Of a DNA stretch of 64,000 nucleotides, positions 1 to 10,729 are shown in pieces (the stretch's first letter is position 1; every line of letters begins with the position of its first letter). The stretch spans positions 6,308,001 to 6,372,000 of the forward strand of contig JAVHKY010000008.1 of NCBI GenBank assembly GCA_035079385.1, written 5' to 3'. The position numbers and the translations under genes were made by a program. Origin of the DNA: Aspidiotus rigidus. Lineage: Eukaryota; Arthropoda; Insecta; Hemiptera; Diaspididae. The notes under the pieces were generated by a model. It did not search any database, was not told the origin of the DNA, and saw only the letters and a program-made list of their open reading frames with translations.

Positions 1-1332
1 TGAATTAGGTTGCATTAGTTTGCATTAGGTTGAGAATTAGGTTGAATTAGGTTGCATTAGTTTGTATTAGTTTATATTAGTTTGTATTAGTGTGCATTGG
101 TTTGCATTAGGTTGAGAATTAGGTTGAATTAGGTTGCATTAGTTTGTATTAGTGTGTATATTAGTTTGCATTACGTTGGCTTAGGTTGCAATACAATGCC
201 TTAGTTTCCATTAGGTTGATTTAGGTTGCATTAGTTTGTATTAGTGTGTATTAGTTTCCATTAGGTTGAGAATTAGGTTGAATTAGGTTGCATTAGTTTG
301 CATTAGTTTGTATTAGTTTGTATTAGTGTGCATTAGTTTGCATTAGGTTGAGAAGTAAATTGAATTAGGTTGCATTAGTTTGCATTAGTTTGTATTAGTG
401 TGTATTAGTTTGTATTACGTTGGCTTAGGTTGCAATACAATGCCTTAGTTTCCATTAGGTTGATTTAGGTTGCATTAGTTTGCATCAGTTTGTATTAGTT
501 TGCATTACGCTGAGAATTAGGTTGCATTAGTTTGCATTAGTTTGTATTAGTGTGTATTGGTTTGCATTAGGTTGAGAATTAGGTTGAATTAGGTTGCATT
601 AGTTTGCATTAGGTTGAGAATTAGGTTGAATTAGGTTGCATTAGGTTGCATTAGTTTGCATCAGTTTGTATTAGTGTGGCATTGGTTTGCATTAGGTTGA
701 GAATTAGGTTGAATTAGGTTGCGTTAGTTTGTATTAGTGTGCATTGGTTTGCATTAGGTTGAGAATTAGGTTGCATTAGTTTGTATTAGTGTGTACCTAT
801 TAGTTTCCATTAGGTTGAGAATTAGGTTGAATTAGGTTGCATTAGTTTGCGTTAGTTTGTATTAGTTTGTATTAGTGTGCATTGGTTTGCATTAGGTTGA
901 GAAGTAAATTGAATTAGGTTGCATTAGTTTGCATTAGTTAGTATTAGTGTGTATTAGTTTGCATTACATTGGCTTAGGTTGCAATACAATGCCTTAGTTT
1001 CCATTAGGTTGATTTAGGTTGCATTAGTTTGCATCAGTTTGTATTAGTTTGCATTAGGTTGAGAATTAGGTTGCATTAGTTTGCATTAGTTTGTATTAGT
1101 GTGCATTGGTTTGCATTAGGTTGAGAATTAGGTTGCATTAGTTTGTATTAGTGTGTATTAGTTCGCATTATGTTGGCTTAGGTTGCAATACAGTGCCTTA
1201 GTTTCCATTAGGTTGAATTAGTGTGTATTAGTTTGCATTAGGTTGCAATACAATGCCTTAGTTTGCATTAGGTTGGTTTAGGTTGGTTTAGGTTGGATTA
1301 GGTTGCATTAGTTTGCATTAGGATCGTCATGC
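1..1332. repeat. TTAG-based degenerate satellite array
   Basis: This is a near-continuous array of roughly 10-bp units of the form TTAGKTTGYATTAG, with variants such as TTAGGTTGAGAA. A higher-order block containing TTGGCTTAGGTTGCAATACA recurs near 174, 418, 968 and 1171. The TTAGG core recalls the insect telomere repeat, but the array is irregular and has no perfect (TTAGG)n run. It may be subtelomeric or interstitial telomere-derived DNA; that is inference. No gene is visible in it. Confidence 0.93.
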
Positions 1333-1811
1333 TCCTCTCTGCTTGTAGAATCAACTAGCGTATTTGCAAGTATTGACCGACACTAGAGCAGATTACTGAA
1401 GTCCCATCAGTAATCTTGGGGCAATTCCTGACCCCCTCTTTTTGTTTGCACCAGAGGGAGGTCTGTAGGCTTGAAGGCGGCAATGTGCACCTCCTCCACA
1501 CCGCAAGAAGCATATCCAGCAGCAGTGAATAGACGGGTCGTGTCCGGAGACCCTGCGGCGTACATGAAATGTCCGGGCAGCCAGAAGACACAACCGGCGA
1601 GTCGCGTTCATCATGAATATACTGCAGGGATCAGATGTTGATATGTACGACAACGGCAAGCTTGGGTCATTTCCTCTGATAAACTGCCTGAGTTGGAATG
1701 GTCACAACTCCAGGGACAAAAATGGTATCAGTGCTTCCCATGGATGGCCGTTTGGCGGTGGTGCGGGACCCCCCAGGCTTCGGCCCAGTAGGAAAAAAAA
1801 AAAAAAAAAAG
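1333..1811 (+). mobile_element. Poly(A)-tailed retro-insertion inside the TTAG array
   Basis: A block of non-satellite, more GC-rich sequence of about 480 bp interrupts the TTAG array and ends in a run of about 19 A residues at 1792-1810, after which the array resumes. This is the shape of a 5'-truncated non-LTR retrotransposon or a SINE copied in plus orientation. I do not recognise a protein domain; short frames on both strands look like chance. R1-clade TRAS and SART elements insert into insect TTAGG repeats, so such a source is possible but untested. The target duplication cannot be separated from the repeat itself. Confidence 0.55.
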
Positions 1812-1905
1812 GTTTAGGTTGGATTAAGTTGCATTAGTTTGTATTAGTGTGTATTAGTTTGCATTAGGTTGCTTTGTTTGCATTAGTTTGTATTAGATTT
1901 GAATA
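1812..1905. repeat. Resumed TTAG satellite
   Basis: The satellite motif continues immediately after the poly(A) tail and fades out into unique sequence by about 1905, so the insertion at 1333-1811 split one array. Confidence 0.85.
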
Positions 1906-1994
1906 AAGATGATAATAATAGTATAGTATGTTGTTCTCAGTACCCAATCAGTGAAACTAGAAGAACTTGCTCTCATTTTTAAATTTGTCCCACT

Positions 1995-2411
1995 TTACAT
2001 TACAATGCGACGTGAGTGAAACGATGTTCCTAAATAAAGCACATAATCATTCTCAAAATTCACCCACTTTGCTCTTTCACACAAAAAAATCATATCTGAT
2101 GAGAATGAAAACAATTTTCTCCTCAATGTAACGACCCAAATGATAGACTTTCTAACAAGGACGATACAAAACGTGTTTACGTTATTTTCTTTGTAATTCT
2201 TGAACTGAATTGGTATCAAATTCGGTCCCTGCACCTCGATACGGTACACAGTTTGATTGTTCAGAGTACATTTTTTCAAGAATAACAAGATGCGCATCTC
2301 TGTCTCCCATATATCGGGTACATACAGCTTTCGCGTCGTTATTTCAGTCGAAATTAAATTTCCATCGATGAAAAGACATACGATTTTCTTCCATACTGTA
2401 AAGAGAGTAAT
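1995..2411 (-). CDS. Candidate orphan exon, unknown protein
   Basis: An open frame of about 139 codons on the minus strand begins just after a good 3' splice signal (pyrimidine-rich tract ending TTTACAG, exon starting near 2411) and ends at a stop at 1995. The composition is protein-like, with alternating hydrophobic and charged stretches and several Trp and Cys residues, and it is not low-complexity. No motif is recognised and no matching upstream exon was found; the frame at 2628-2840 does not join convincingly. It may be the last exon of a gene, a decayed exon, or chance. Confidence 0.25.
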   Translation of the reverse strand: MTLFTVWKKIVCLFIDGNLISTEITTRKLYVPDIWETEMRILLFLKKCTLNNQTVYRIEVQGPNLIPIQFKNYKENNVNTFCIVLVRKSIIWVVTLRRKLFSFSSDMIFLCERAKWVNFENDYVLYLGTSFHSRRIVM

Positions 2412-2429
2412 ACATATCCTTTTCAATTT

Positions 2430-3260
2430 GTAATTTTTCTACCGTATTCGCGTATCTTGCCTTTCTCTGAGGAGAAACGTTAATAAAAATCGAAGAAACG
2501 ACGTGGAAACCAGTCGGAACACGCCGTGAAAAAGACTAAACGTATGCTGATTGATTATTTTCAAACAAATTTGATGCGAAGACGGTCGAGGAAAAAAGAG
2601 CACGACGAAACAGCCGCAGCGTGAAGTTTATATACGCGTTGTAGGGCGGAGGATGAGAAAAAGCAAATACCCTGTTGTACACGCTTTGACAAATGGATCC
2701 CGGTATTTTACGCTTCGACGTTGAAGAGTCGAATGTGGTAAATTGGTAAGATTGGCTTGTGTGTAGAATAATGCCACGCTGAAGGCTGAGGCCTGCTTAT
2801 TCGAATTAAAGTGCATTCGATATTTTCCAACATTTCGCAATCACCGTAATGGATTTAAAGCGTAAGCCAATCGACATTGTGTATACAGTCATGTCGTTGA
2901 AGAAAGCCTTTTCTTTCATTCGATGCCTATTTAGTAAGCTCGTAAACATTTTCCTTTCGATTTATTTTAACCAGGGCAAGCTAATATTTGTCAGTTGGTA
3001 TTTTTCCTGCTCCCGGTGTGGCGGAAATAGATATGATAGCGCGCCGAATTTGCATTGTAAACATCTTTGGGTCTAAGGAAACCGACTAAATATAGACGAT
3101 TTGCATAAAAGTAGATGATGAGTAATAAAACAAGCTGAAAGGTGAAACTGTATGTGAAAACATGCTTAAGAATCATCTTAACTCTGCGATAAAAGCGTAG
3201 TATATGACGTAAAAGTTACTAATTCTGGGTTCTATTCAGTTGCTGACTCGCATGTGTCAC
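2430..3260. other. No assignable feature
   Basis: Mixed-composition unique sequence. Two short frames (2628-2840 minus, 2849-3076 plus) show no domain, codon pattern or splice support. I see nothing I can name. Confidence 0.5.
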
Positions 3261-3261
3261 A

Positions 3262-3440
3262 TGTGCAAGCGCCGCCCGTCCTCCGCGGTGAAGTTGGTGA
3301 AGGTTGCGTCGGCATCAATTTTGTTTCCTTCAACACCGGAATCGACCCTTTTGAGGTATGATTTCAACCTTGGAAGAATCCCCCAGAAAAACTTGCTCTT
3401 CTCTTTGGCAACTGCTAAGCTATCTTAGCAAACCAGTGGC
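3262..3440 (+). repeat. Dispersed repeat, copy 1 of 3
   Basis: It shares an ordered set of blocks with 10415-10560 and 14848-14950: a GCCGCCCGTC start, a CCAACACC(G)GAATCGA-like block, then TTTCRGGT and AACTTCAGxxTTGGAA. The copies are diverged and have no coding capacity in common. It could be an untranslated or terminal part of a mobile element not otherwise present here. Confidence 0.6.
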
Positions 3441-3449
3441 CCCAGGGAC

Positions 3450-3912
3450 GCTATGTCAGCAACATGTCATCAACGTGTCGGCGCCATGGAGGCAACATGT
3501 TAAGGAAGTGACGATGACATATGAACAACGTGTCAACAACATGTCGGCAATGTGTCAGCAACATGTCAAGGACGTGACGACAGCATATCAGCAACGTATC
3601 CACAATTTGTCAATGACGTGGACAACCTGTCAATGATATCGACATATTGGTGACGTGTCAAAGACACATCGATAAGGTGTCAATGATGTGTCAACGACAT
3701 GTCAATATCGGAAATGTTCCAAGGACATGTCAGCAACATGTTAATAACATGACAATGACATGTTAAGGACGTGTAGGAAACGTGTCAAGGATGGGCCAAC
3801 GATGCGTCAATGACAAGTCAATATCGGCGATGTATCAATGACGTGACAGTGACATGTCAAAAACGTGTCGTTTATGTGTCAATGATGTGTCGGCGACGAG
3901 TCAAGGACCCCA
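3450..3912. repeat. ACRTGTCAA minisatellite
   Basis: A degenerate short tandem repeat built on ACRTGTCAA and AYRTGTCARxA units of about 9-12 bp, repeated several dozen times. Frames read through it (for example 3358-3636 and 3810-4187) are repeat translations, not genes. Confidence 0.85.
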
Positions 3913-4100
3913 CAATAATACTTAGGTTATATGGAAAAAATACTTCGACCAGCATTGTAGTCTACGGGTTGTCATTTTGTCGTGTTGCCCACAAGATTGC
4001 TAAATGTCCATGGGCCATAGCAAATAGTGGTACAATTTTTTGGGACAAAGCGCCACTTGGAAGATTGTTAAGTAAGCTCTTTCTGGCCCCCAAAAGCCGT

Positions 4101-4176
4101 GATAGACATTTCAGAAGAGTAGCTGTTCAACATGGCCATGATAGACATTTTAGAAGAGTAGCTATTCAACATGGCC
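4101..4176. repeat. 39-bp tandem duplication
   Basis: Two copies of GATAGACATTTYAGAAGAG followed by TAGCTRTTCAACATGGCC lie at 4101-4137 and 4140-4176 with two mismatches. Confidence 0.85.
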
Positions 4177-4189
4177 GCCATATTTAGAG

Positions 4190-4835
4190 ATGGCGGATTC
4201 AGGTTTCACAAAAGCTCCTATATCTCGGGTCTAGATAAGCCAATTTCAATGTTGGTTTCTTCAAATGAAAGATCTCAATGAGAACTACAACTTTTATTCT
4301 TACATAATTTTGCCTAATACCTATTCTGAAGGCGCAAATTCATCATTTTATATAATTCAAGCTGCCGCTACTATCTATTGTAGCTCATAACTTTTGCGCA
4401 GTCTCACTAATGCAATAAATACCTATTATAAAAGTTTTTTGTGAATAATTCAGCTTTCCATTGGTGCTTTTGGTTTTAAGATTGAATAATTTGGAGCAAA
4501 GTTACATAAGATTGAAAAATTTAAAAGCACTACAAATGGTGGATTAGAGTTTCACAAAAACCCTCATATCTCAAACTAGATAAACTAATTTTGATTTTTT
4601 TTTATAAATAAAGGATCTTAATAAGAGCTACAACTTTTGTTCTCTACATATTTTTGCCTAATTTCTATTCTGAAGGTGCAAATTCATCATTTCTTATATT
4701 TCAAGTCACCGCTACCATATATTGTGGCTCATAACTTTCGCGGAGTGCCTCTAATCCAATAAATACTTGTTACACATTTTTTTGTGAATAATTCAGCTTT
4801 TCATTGGTACTTTTGATTTCAATATTTAACGACTA
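4190..4835. repeat. Diverged 346-bp tandem duplication
   Basis: Two copies about 346 bp apart share blocks such as GTTTCACAAAA (4203 and 4549), TTCTGAAGG(C/T)GCAAATTC and GTGAATAATTCAGCTTT. Divergence is moderate with small indels. No open frame is conserved between them, so this is non-coding repeated DNA of unknown origin. Confidence 0.8.
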
Positions 4836-5000
4836 ATAAGACTCGGAATTGGTCATTGGAATGAGACTGCTGATATACATGATTCAAATTCAGGATAAAA
4901 ATAAGAATGATTCTTCTAACCATCCTTTAAAATAAACGAAAAAACGAATACTCTAAAGGGAGAGTAAACAAATGCAAACCGCAGAAAATAAAAACGAAGG

Positions 5001-5030
5001 GAGCGCTTTCGGTTAAACAACCATCTTCAG
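5001..5030 (-). ncRNA. PLE tail hairpin with hammerhead-like core
   Basis: Read on the minus strand, CTGAAGA is followed by a short hairpin (GGTT, loop, AACC), then GAAAGCGCTC. A hammerhead ribozyme core is CUGANGA, stem II, GAAA, and PLE terminal repeats are known to carry such ribozymes. Here one extra T lies between CTGAAGA and stem II and I have not paired stems I and III, so activity is not claimed. Confidence 0.4.
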
Positions 5031-5075
5031 ACCTGAAATGAAAGCAACTGACGAACGAATGAGAAGGAAGAGGTA

Positions 5076-6070
5076 TTAAGATCGTCCGAACGAGAAATCA
5101 CGGTGTGAATCATAAACCTGTTCGATCAAGCCATCTTCCGGAATGTATGAGTTGAGTATAGTGATACCGTCAGTGTTGAGGTGACGCATTATCTCTATAT
5201 TCTCGAGGGCGATACGCTTACGGTAGGAATTCTCCTTATGGAGGAGCTTTTCGGATCCCTCGCGGAAACTGTGGCCACTGTTAATCAAATGATCAGCGAA
5301 AGCTGACTCCCCTAAGCGTCCCTTCTTCCAAGACTTCAGGTGCTCAGCTACTCTAACTTTCATTTGGCGGCTGGTCTCACCAATATAAAAGCCTCCACAA
5401 TCCCCACATTCCATGTTATAAACACCACTCCTCTCATCAACCGGTATGGGATCCTTCAGTCTCACAAACAACCTCTTAACTGTGGTATGGTCGTAAAACG
5501 CGGGTCTGAAACCAAACGGGCGAAGGGCCCGACCCAATTGCTGGGAGAAATTCCCCAGGAAAGGGAGACTGATCCAACGCAAACGGCGATCACGGATCGT
5601 GTCTCGGGGGAGGGAGGTGGTGGAATCAAGAAGGCTCCTCGTAACTTTCCTCCGAACCATCACGTCGACGTCGACATTGACTCCATTCACTCTAGCCAGG
5701 TGTTTTATAGTAAGTAATTCTTTCTTATAAGCAGATTGACTCAACGGAATACGAGTCAGTCTGTGAACTAGGCTATGAAAAGCAGCCATCTTATGAGCAA
5801 CAGGACCGAACGAACCACCGTGGACTAAAACATCGGTCGTAGTATCTTTCCTGTAAATTCTAAACTTGTGGATACCGTCTACAATAGAGATCGATAAATC
5901 CAAAAAGTTAATGGAAAATACCCCTATTTCCAACGTAAATTTGATGGAAGGGTACCAGGAATTGAGATACCTCAGAAACTCACCAAGGAGATCTGGGTGA
6001 CCAGTCCAGGTACATAGAACGTCATCAACGTACCTGTGCCAGTAGTGAATATGATTAATAAAACTCGACC
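5076..6070 (-). pseudogene. PLE reverse transcriptase / GIY-YIG endonuclease, C-terminal part
   Basis: The open part starts within the reverse transcriptase palm: the YVDDV catalytic box is present, followed by the thumb region, a long linker, and a GIY-YIG endonuclease near the C-terminus, where GVYNMECGDCGGFYIGE and the arginine/EH residues are visible. Known PLE proteins copy RNA into DNA at nicked target sites using this pair of domains. The N-terminal fingers and RT motifs 1-3 are missing, so the copy cannot be active alone. The frame is otherwise intact for over 330 codons, suggesting a fairly recent insertion. The stop at 5076 matches that of copy 3. Confidence 0.9.
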
Positions 6071-6119
6071 AAATTGTTCTCATACAACTTTCATAGATTA
6101 ATTTATACAGTCGCACCCC

Positions 6120-8295
6120 TCGATTGTAGTGTCTTCCCTCTAGAAATTTATTGATTTAACCCTCTGCTATCGATTTGGATTCAATCACCAGGTCTCTTGA
6201 GGCCAGCATCTCCAAAAAGTTTTCCAGTAATTGACAGCACAACACAAATTTCATGGGAAATTCCCATCACCAAAATTGAGGGGTCTGTCTTGATGATTCC
6301 ACGCAATTTCACACGCTTTAGCGAACAAGTCTTGGTCCAGTACTAACCTTGTTCCTGATTAGCAAAGCGTTTCGCATGACATTGCTACTTCTAAGTTATT
6401 TCGCGCACAAATACTAAAACCAGTCCACGATTTACACGTAAGCCCGCCCATTTACTGATTTGATTTTTGGAACTCAAGACCTACCAAGACTAAGTTCAAC
6501 AATCCAAGAAGTCAAAGCCTGCAGATAGACGGGATGGTCAAACGTATGGAGGACGCCAGATCACTGGAAGTAAACGTGGATTACACTTCAACATGAAAGA
6601 AGAAACAGAAAGCGACTGTTAGACACATCTGGTGAGTCCAATTCAACCCCTTCGGCCATGACAGATTCCTTATGGGCTCCCTAGTTGCAGGCAGGATATA
6701 CGACGACTGAACATTCATAGTCCAACAGTGTCATCACAGCGAACATCTGGATTTTCAAATCAAGGCAAAATCAAGGAAATTATGGACGATTCTGATGTTC
6801 AAGTTGAACAAAGTATCAAGGGTAACTGATCAAGAGCCGTGCTTTTATCTACTTAATACTGCTTTCTAAATTGAATCAGATTCTATGCGACTAGCTCGTG
6901 AAAAGAGGAGAAGTGAAAACAAAGAGAAAAACCCGGATATGAAACACCGACCAGAGAAATTGCGTTCGTCTTTTTATCTCTCCGGAATAAAAATTTACAA
7001 TCATTTGCAAAGAAGCAAACGGTACGACTCTTCACACAGTGTGACGTTTTATTGGCGTTTCGATTAACAAGACAGAGTACGTTAAATATCGAGTCCAAAT
7101 TTTTCCGAACACGATTCACAATAATCACTCGGATTATAAAAGAACCCTCCCTTATCAGCGATAATTGTGAAGTTTTGTCACGCGAAGCTTTCTCACTATA
7201 TCCCAACAACGAAGCTATTGTCGACTAAATTTGAGTAGATTAGTTACCCTGCCATTTGGTTGACATTTCTCTAACTCTACCACGCAACTGATACTCCCCT
7301 CTTAATTCTACCAAAAACGTTTTCACGCTCGCCAGGTACTTTATCTCTTTACCACTCGTCGTCGATTAACGCTCTTTTCTGCCATACTCTCGTCTAATGT
7401 AAAACTATTTTCCCGCCGGTGATAATATCATCACCTCCACATAAAATTCGTACCGAACAAGGGAACAAATTACCAACGTTTATACGACTACTCCATTAAA
7501 CAATAAGAAAGTTCCGACAACACGACAAATCTAACGGAGAACGGAGAAGAGGCGACGATAACACACCGACACGCTATTGACGAAGTCGAAACTTCTCAAA
7601 ACTTACTCGGGATCTGATGATGTTTTTCTTTCTTCTTCACTTTCACACTCGATCTGTTCTTATTCCATTGTAAATATTGAACAATAGTATTTCGAAGATA
7701 GGGGTGGTGCAGTATAAACAACGAGGAGCACACGCGTACTCATGCCTGTCGTCGGGCGATGAAGGATAATCGAGGAATTTGAGGGCAGTACTCTCTTCCC
7801 GTCCGATCTTCTTATTTATATTTACGTGGTCCTGTACTTGCACGCAACCCTCACGTGCAAAAGGTGCGGTAATTATCATATGTGTATTTTAGCGATAAAA
7901 AAGTGGTCAATGTCATGATAATTGTCATTCACCTTTCGTTTCTTTGAAAGTTTGACTTTTATTGCGTTGCAAAGGTGATAATGCATAAAATTGTTTAGCC
8001 TCGCATGTTTCGAAGGCTCAAATCGGTTGGTGTTCCAAAAAGGTACAAAGCTCCAAAAAGATAGACTCAGATAATCTGTCATGACGGCGGTATAACTTGT
8101 AGGGTAATTTTGATCGACCGAGAAAATTTTAAAAAATTAAGTCGTTCTGACAGAATTTTGAGGTTTGTTCGGTGTTTTCTCATGAAATCAAGGAGCGAGA
8201 AATACTAAATCCGCAAAGACTTTTCATATAGAATCAATACATTTTTGTATGAAATTACGGTCATCCCTAATGACGAGGATACTCGAAAAATGTAA
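6120..8295. other. No assignable feature
   Basis: Unique-looking sequence of ordinary composition. Frames at 6883-7209, 7643-7879 and 7876-8082 are short, lack domains and overlap one another. No terminal repeats or promoter signal are convincing. Confidence 0.5.
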
Positions 8296-8320
8296 AAGAC
8301 CGCACGATAATTGAAAACAC

Positions 8321-8350
8321 GAGCGCTTTCGGCTAATCAGCCATTCTAGA
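8321..8350 (-). ncRNA. PLE tail hairpin, copy 2
   Basis: On the minus strand TCTAGAATGGCTGATTAGCC is followed by GAAAGCGCTCGTG, the counterpart of 5001-5030. The CTGA block is eroded to CTAGAA, while the hairpin arms (GGCT and AGCC) have changed together relative to the GGTT and AACC of copy 1. That compensatory change argues for a conserved RNA stem. Confidence 0.4.
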
Positions 8351-8455
8351 AGTGTGGAAAGCGACTCAACCCAGCACCAACAAGAACAAGCGACATCAAC
8401 CTCCAAGCTTTTTTATGTTCGTCAAATCTAATTTGGAGCTGACGGCTGGTCATTC

Positions 8456-9981
8456 CTATACAGACGCTAGGGCAATCTCAACAAGCCACCCTACAAACCC
8501 CTCCCTTTCAGCCACTGGGATAGGGTCCTTTGGTCTGACGAAAAGGCTCTTAACCGTGTTGACATTATAGAAAGCCGGCCGAAAACCGAAGGGGCGGAGG
8601 ATACGGCCCAACTCCGATGAAAACTTGCCCAGAAGCGGAAGCTTAATCCACCGTTTCCTACCACCTTGGCGTAAATCCCGGGGGAGGGAGGTCGGAGAGT
8701 CAAGGCATTTCCTTGTGAGCCTCCTACGAACCATAAGGTCAACATCAACCCTGACCTGGTTGACTCTAGCCAGGTGCTTTATAATCACTAATTCTTTCTG
8801 GAAAGTGGCTTGACTCAATGGGATATGAGTCAAGCGATGTATTAGGCTATTAAACGTAGCAACTTTGTGGGCAACAGGTACGAATGACGACACGTGCATA
8901 GTAATATCGGTCGAAGTATTTTTCCTGTAAATACCAAATTGGTGGACGCCGTCAGTGACGGAAATAGACAAGTCCAAAATGTTTATAACAGAGCCACCAA
9001 CTTCCATTGTAAATTTTATGGAAGGATAAAGGAGGTTTAAATAATGAAGAAACTCGCTAAGAAGTTCTGTTGGACCGGTCCACGCACACAAAACGTCGTC
9101 AACGTACCTGTACCAATAGTGTATACGACTCACAAACACCTGGCCTGAAGAGAACAGGTCGACCTCAAATTTCAGAGAACCCAGAGGAGAACCAATAAGG
9201 ATCCCCACTTCCTCAGGGAACTCGTAGAATTTATCATTAAATTTACAAAAGTTCGGGAGCCAACAGACTCTCAATAGGTCAAAGAATTCGCCACTTCCTC
9301 ATGCGGGACACCAGATTTTACAAGCAACTCACCCATCCGCTGCATAGTAGCAGCCTTTGGGATATTGGGAAATAACCCCATCACGCTGAAGGAACATAAA
9401 GTTACGCCTTGAGGGAGGGAAACATCCATCAGGTTGTTAGCGAGGGTACATGAATTCAATACGGAATGGGAAGGCTCGAACTCCTCTCTAGACTTGAACC
9501 AGCGATCGAGAAATTTTGCAAGGGAGTAGGTCGGAGAGGCGACAAAAGAGACCACGGGTCGTATAGGTACTCCTTCCTTATGAACTTTTGGTAGCCCGTA
9601 AAGGAGGGGAGGAACGGGGTTAGGTTCCAAAATGGCTTTTTTGGGTAGAGGTTTCTTAATGACGAATTTACTATTATTAACGAGAAACCTAACCTCTTTT
9701 ACAAAGTTGGGAAAGTTGGACTGGGCATTTTCCTGGGCCCCGCATTGGCTGAGCACATCGTGGACCTTGGAAGTGTAAGAAGACTTCTCCATGACCACCA
9801 CGGCATTCCCTTTGTCAGCTTTTGTGACAATTAACCCAGCCTCCCTAATCTTCCTCTTCAGGCCCTTAATCAATTCACTCCCAGCATTATTTACGCTGGG
9901 GAGGGGAGTGTTTCGGACCATCTCGGCACATTTTTCTTGGACATTAACGCCAGGGCCTATTTTTACTGTAATATACCTCAA
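8456..9981 (-). pseudogene. PLE reverse transcriptase, frameshifted
   Basis: Two frames (9271-9981, then 8456-9274) together cover the RT. The first holds an N-terminal fingers region with TKADKGNAVVVM and the RT2 block LLYGLPKVHKEGVPIRP. The second holds IGSPLGSL, YVDDVLCAW and the thumb. They overlap by four bases in different frames, so one frameshift separates them near 9272. The box that should read FDVxxLFxNIP reads FSVMGLFPNIP, so the first catalytic aspartate is lost. About six residues are also missing after GSPLGSL compared with copy 3. The GIY-YIG domain is reduced to a remnant. This is a dead copy. Confidence 0.88.
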
Positions 9982-9999
9982 ATATGGTAATATAAAATT

Positions 10000-10410
10000 T
10001 GTGACCTGTTTGGGCGACGATCTGTAATTTTCAAGATTTTTCTTGACCTCGTCATTTGTTCGATTCGTACGTACTTATGAATTAAAATTTCTTGTGCGGT
10101 AGTAAATTACATTGATTGATTTCAATCTTTCCTTCTTCAATCAATTAACCTTTGAACAAGCGAGAAAGAGAGTCTCAACTAGAAGAGTCATCCAGTAAAA
10201 CCTCATCTAGTCCTTGCTTATGATAGTTGTGGCCTAGATTTTGAGCCCAGAAGAGAAATTTCATTGGCTTGAAAGTTCACAGGACGACCACTCTCTCTTC
10301 TTCCAAGTCTCTAAATAAGGTCAAGGTCAATGATGTCGTTTCGAAGGTTGGAGGTGGCCATTTTCTAAGCATAGCTTCCCGACAAGGTCTCTTGCTATCG
10401 CTTGGGTCGC
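10000..10410. other. No assignable feature
   Basis: The sequence between the PLE 5' region and the dispersed repeat shows no recognisable element or gene. Confidence 0.4.
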
Positions 10411-10414
10411 ATTT

Positions 10415-10560
10415 GCCAGCACCGCCCGTCACCATGGAGAAGTAGGTGCGGGTTGCGTATGCATTTAATTTTGTCTTCTCCAACAACGAAATCGATCCTT
10501 TCGGGTATAACTTCAGGATTGGAAAAATATCCTCGGCAACCGCCAAGCTGTTTTGGAAAC
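10415..10560 (+). repeat. Dispersed repeat, copy 2 of 3
   Basis: It matches 3262-3440 and 14848-14950 in block order: CACCGCCCGTC, GGGTTGCGTATGCAT, CTCCAACAACGAAATCGAT, then TTTCGGGTATAACTTCAGGA. The third copy preserves GGATTAACTTCAGAGTTGGAAAAAT. Confidence 0.6.
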
Positions 10561-10729
10561 CGCCCAGCTGCAGTGACCCACGGAACAGCAAAAATCATAA
10601 GAACACACACACAACAACAACTCCACCATATTACACATAGTAGATCGCTGTTGGAGTTTCTTCAACTACTTCTTTCTTCAAGGATGATCTTCCTCTTCTT
10701 CCTGCAAATCTTGATGTTGATGGTAAACG

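Larger units (their letters stand above)
4900..6075 (-). mobile_element. Penelope-like element copy 1, 5'-truncated
   Basis: The 3' half of a PLE in minus orientation. It aligns block by block with copy 3 (30231-31450 plus its tail at 33306-33470). Similarity begins just before the sequence encoding HYWHRYVDDV and continues past the stop through the tail hairpin (5001-5030) to about 4900. Sequence above 6075 is not shared, so the 5' end is truncated, as is usual for these elements. Confidence 0.88.
8300..10000 (-). mobile_element. Penelope-like element copy 2, longest copy
   Basis: A PLE in minus orientation reaching further 5' than copy 1. It runs from about 10000 down to the tail hairpin at 8321-8350. 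Most of the GIY-YIG domain is deleted: after the IGMTSRQ block the sequence passes within about 60 bp to the tail motif. The 5' boundary is not sharp. Confidence 0.85.

Noticed and set aside
1..1332. A genuine telomere end
   Set aside because: There is no perfect (TTAGG)n run, the array is irregular with higher-order structure, and unique DNA and genes continue for 62 kb on one side only; position at a chromosome end cannot be shown.
3450..3912. CRISPR-like spaced repeats
   Set aside because: Units are short, degenerate and contiguous with no unique spacers of constant length.
5340..5717. Plus-strand open frame of 125 codons
   Set aside because: It is antisense to the PLE RT/GIY-YIG frame and has no features of its own.
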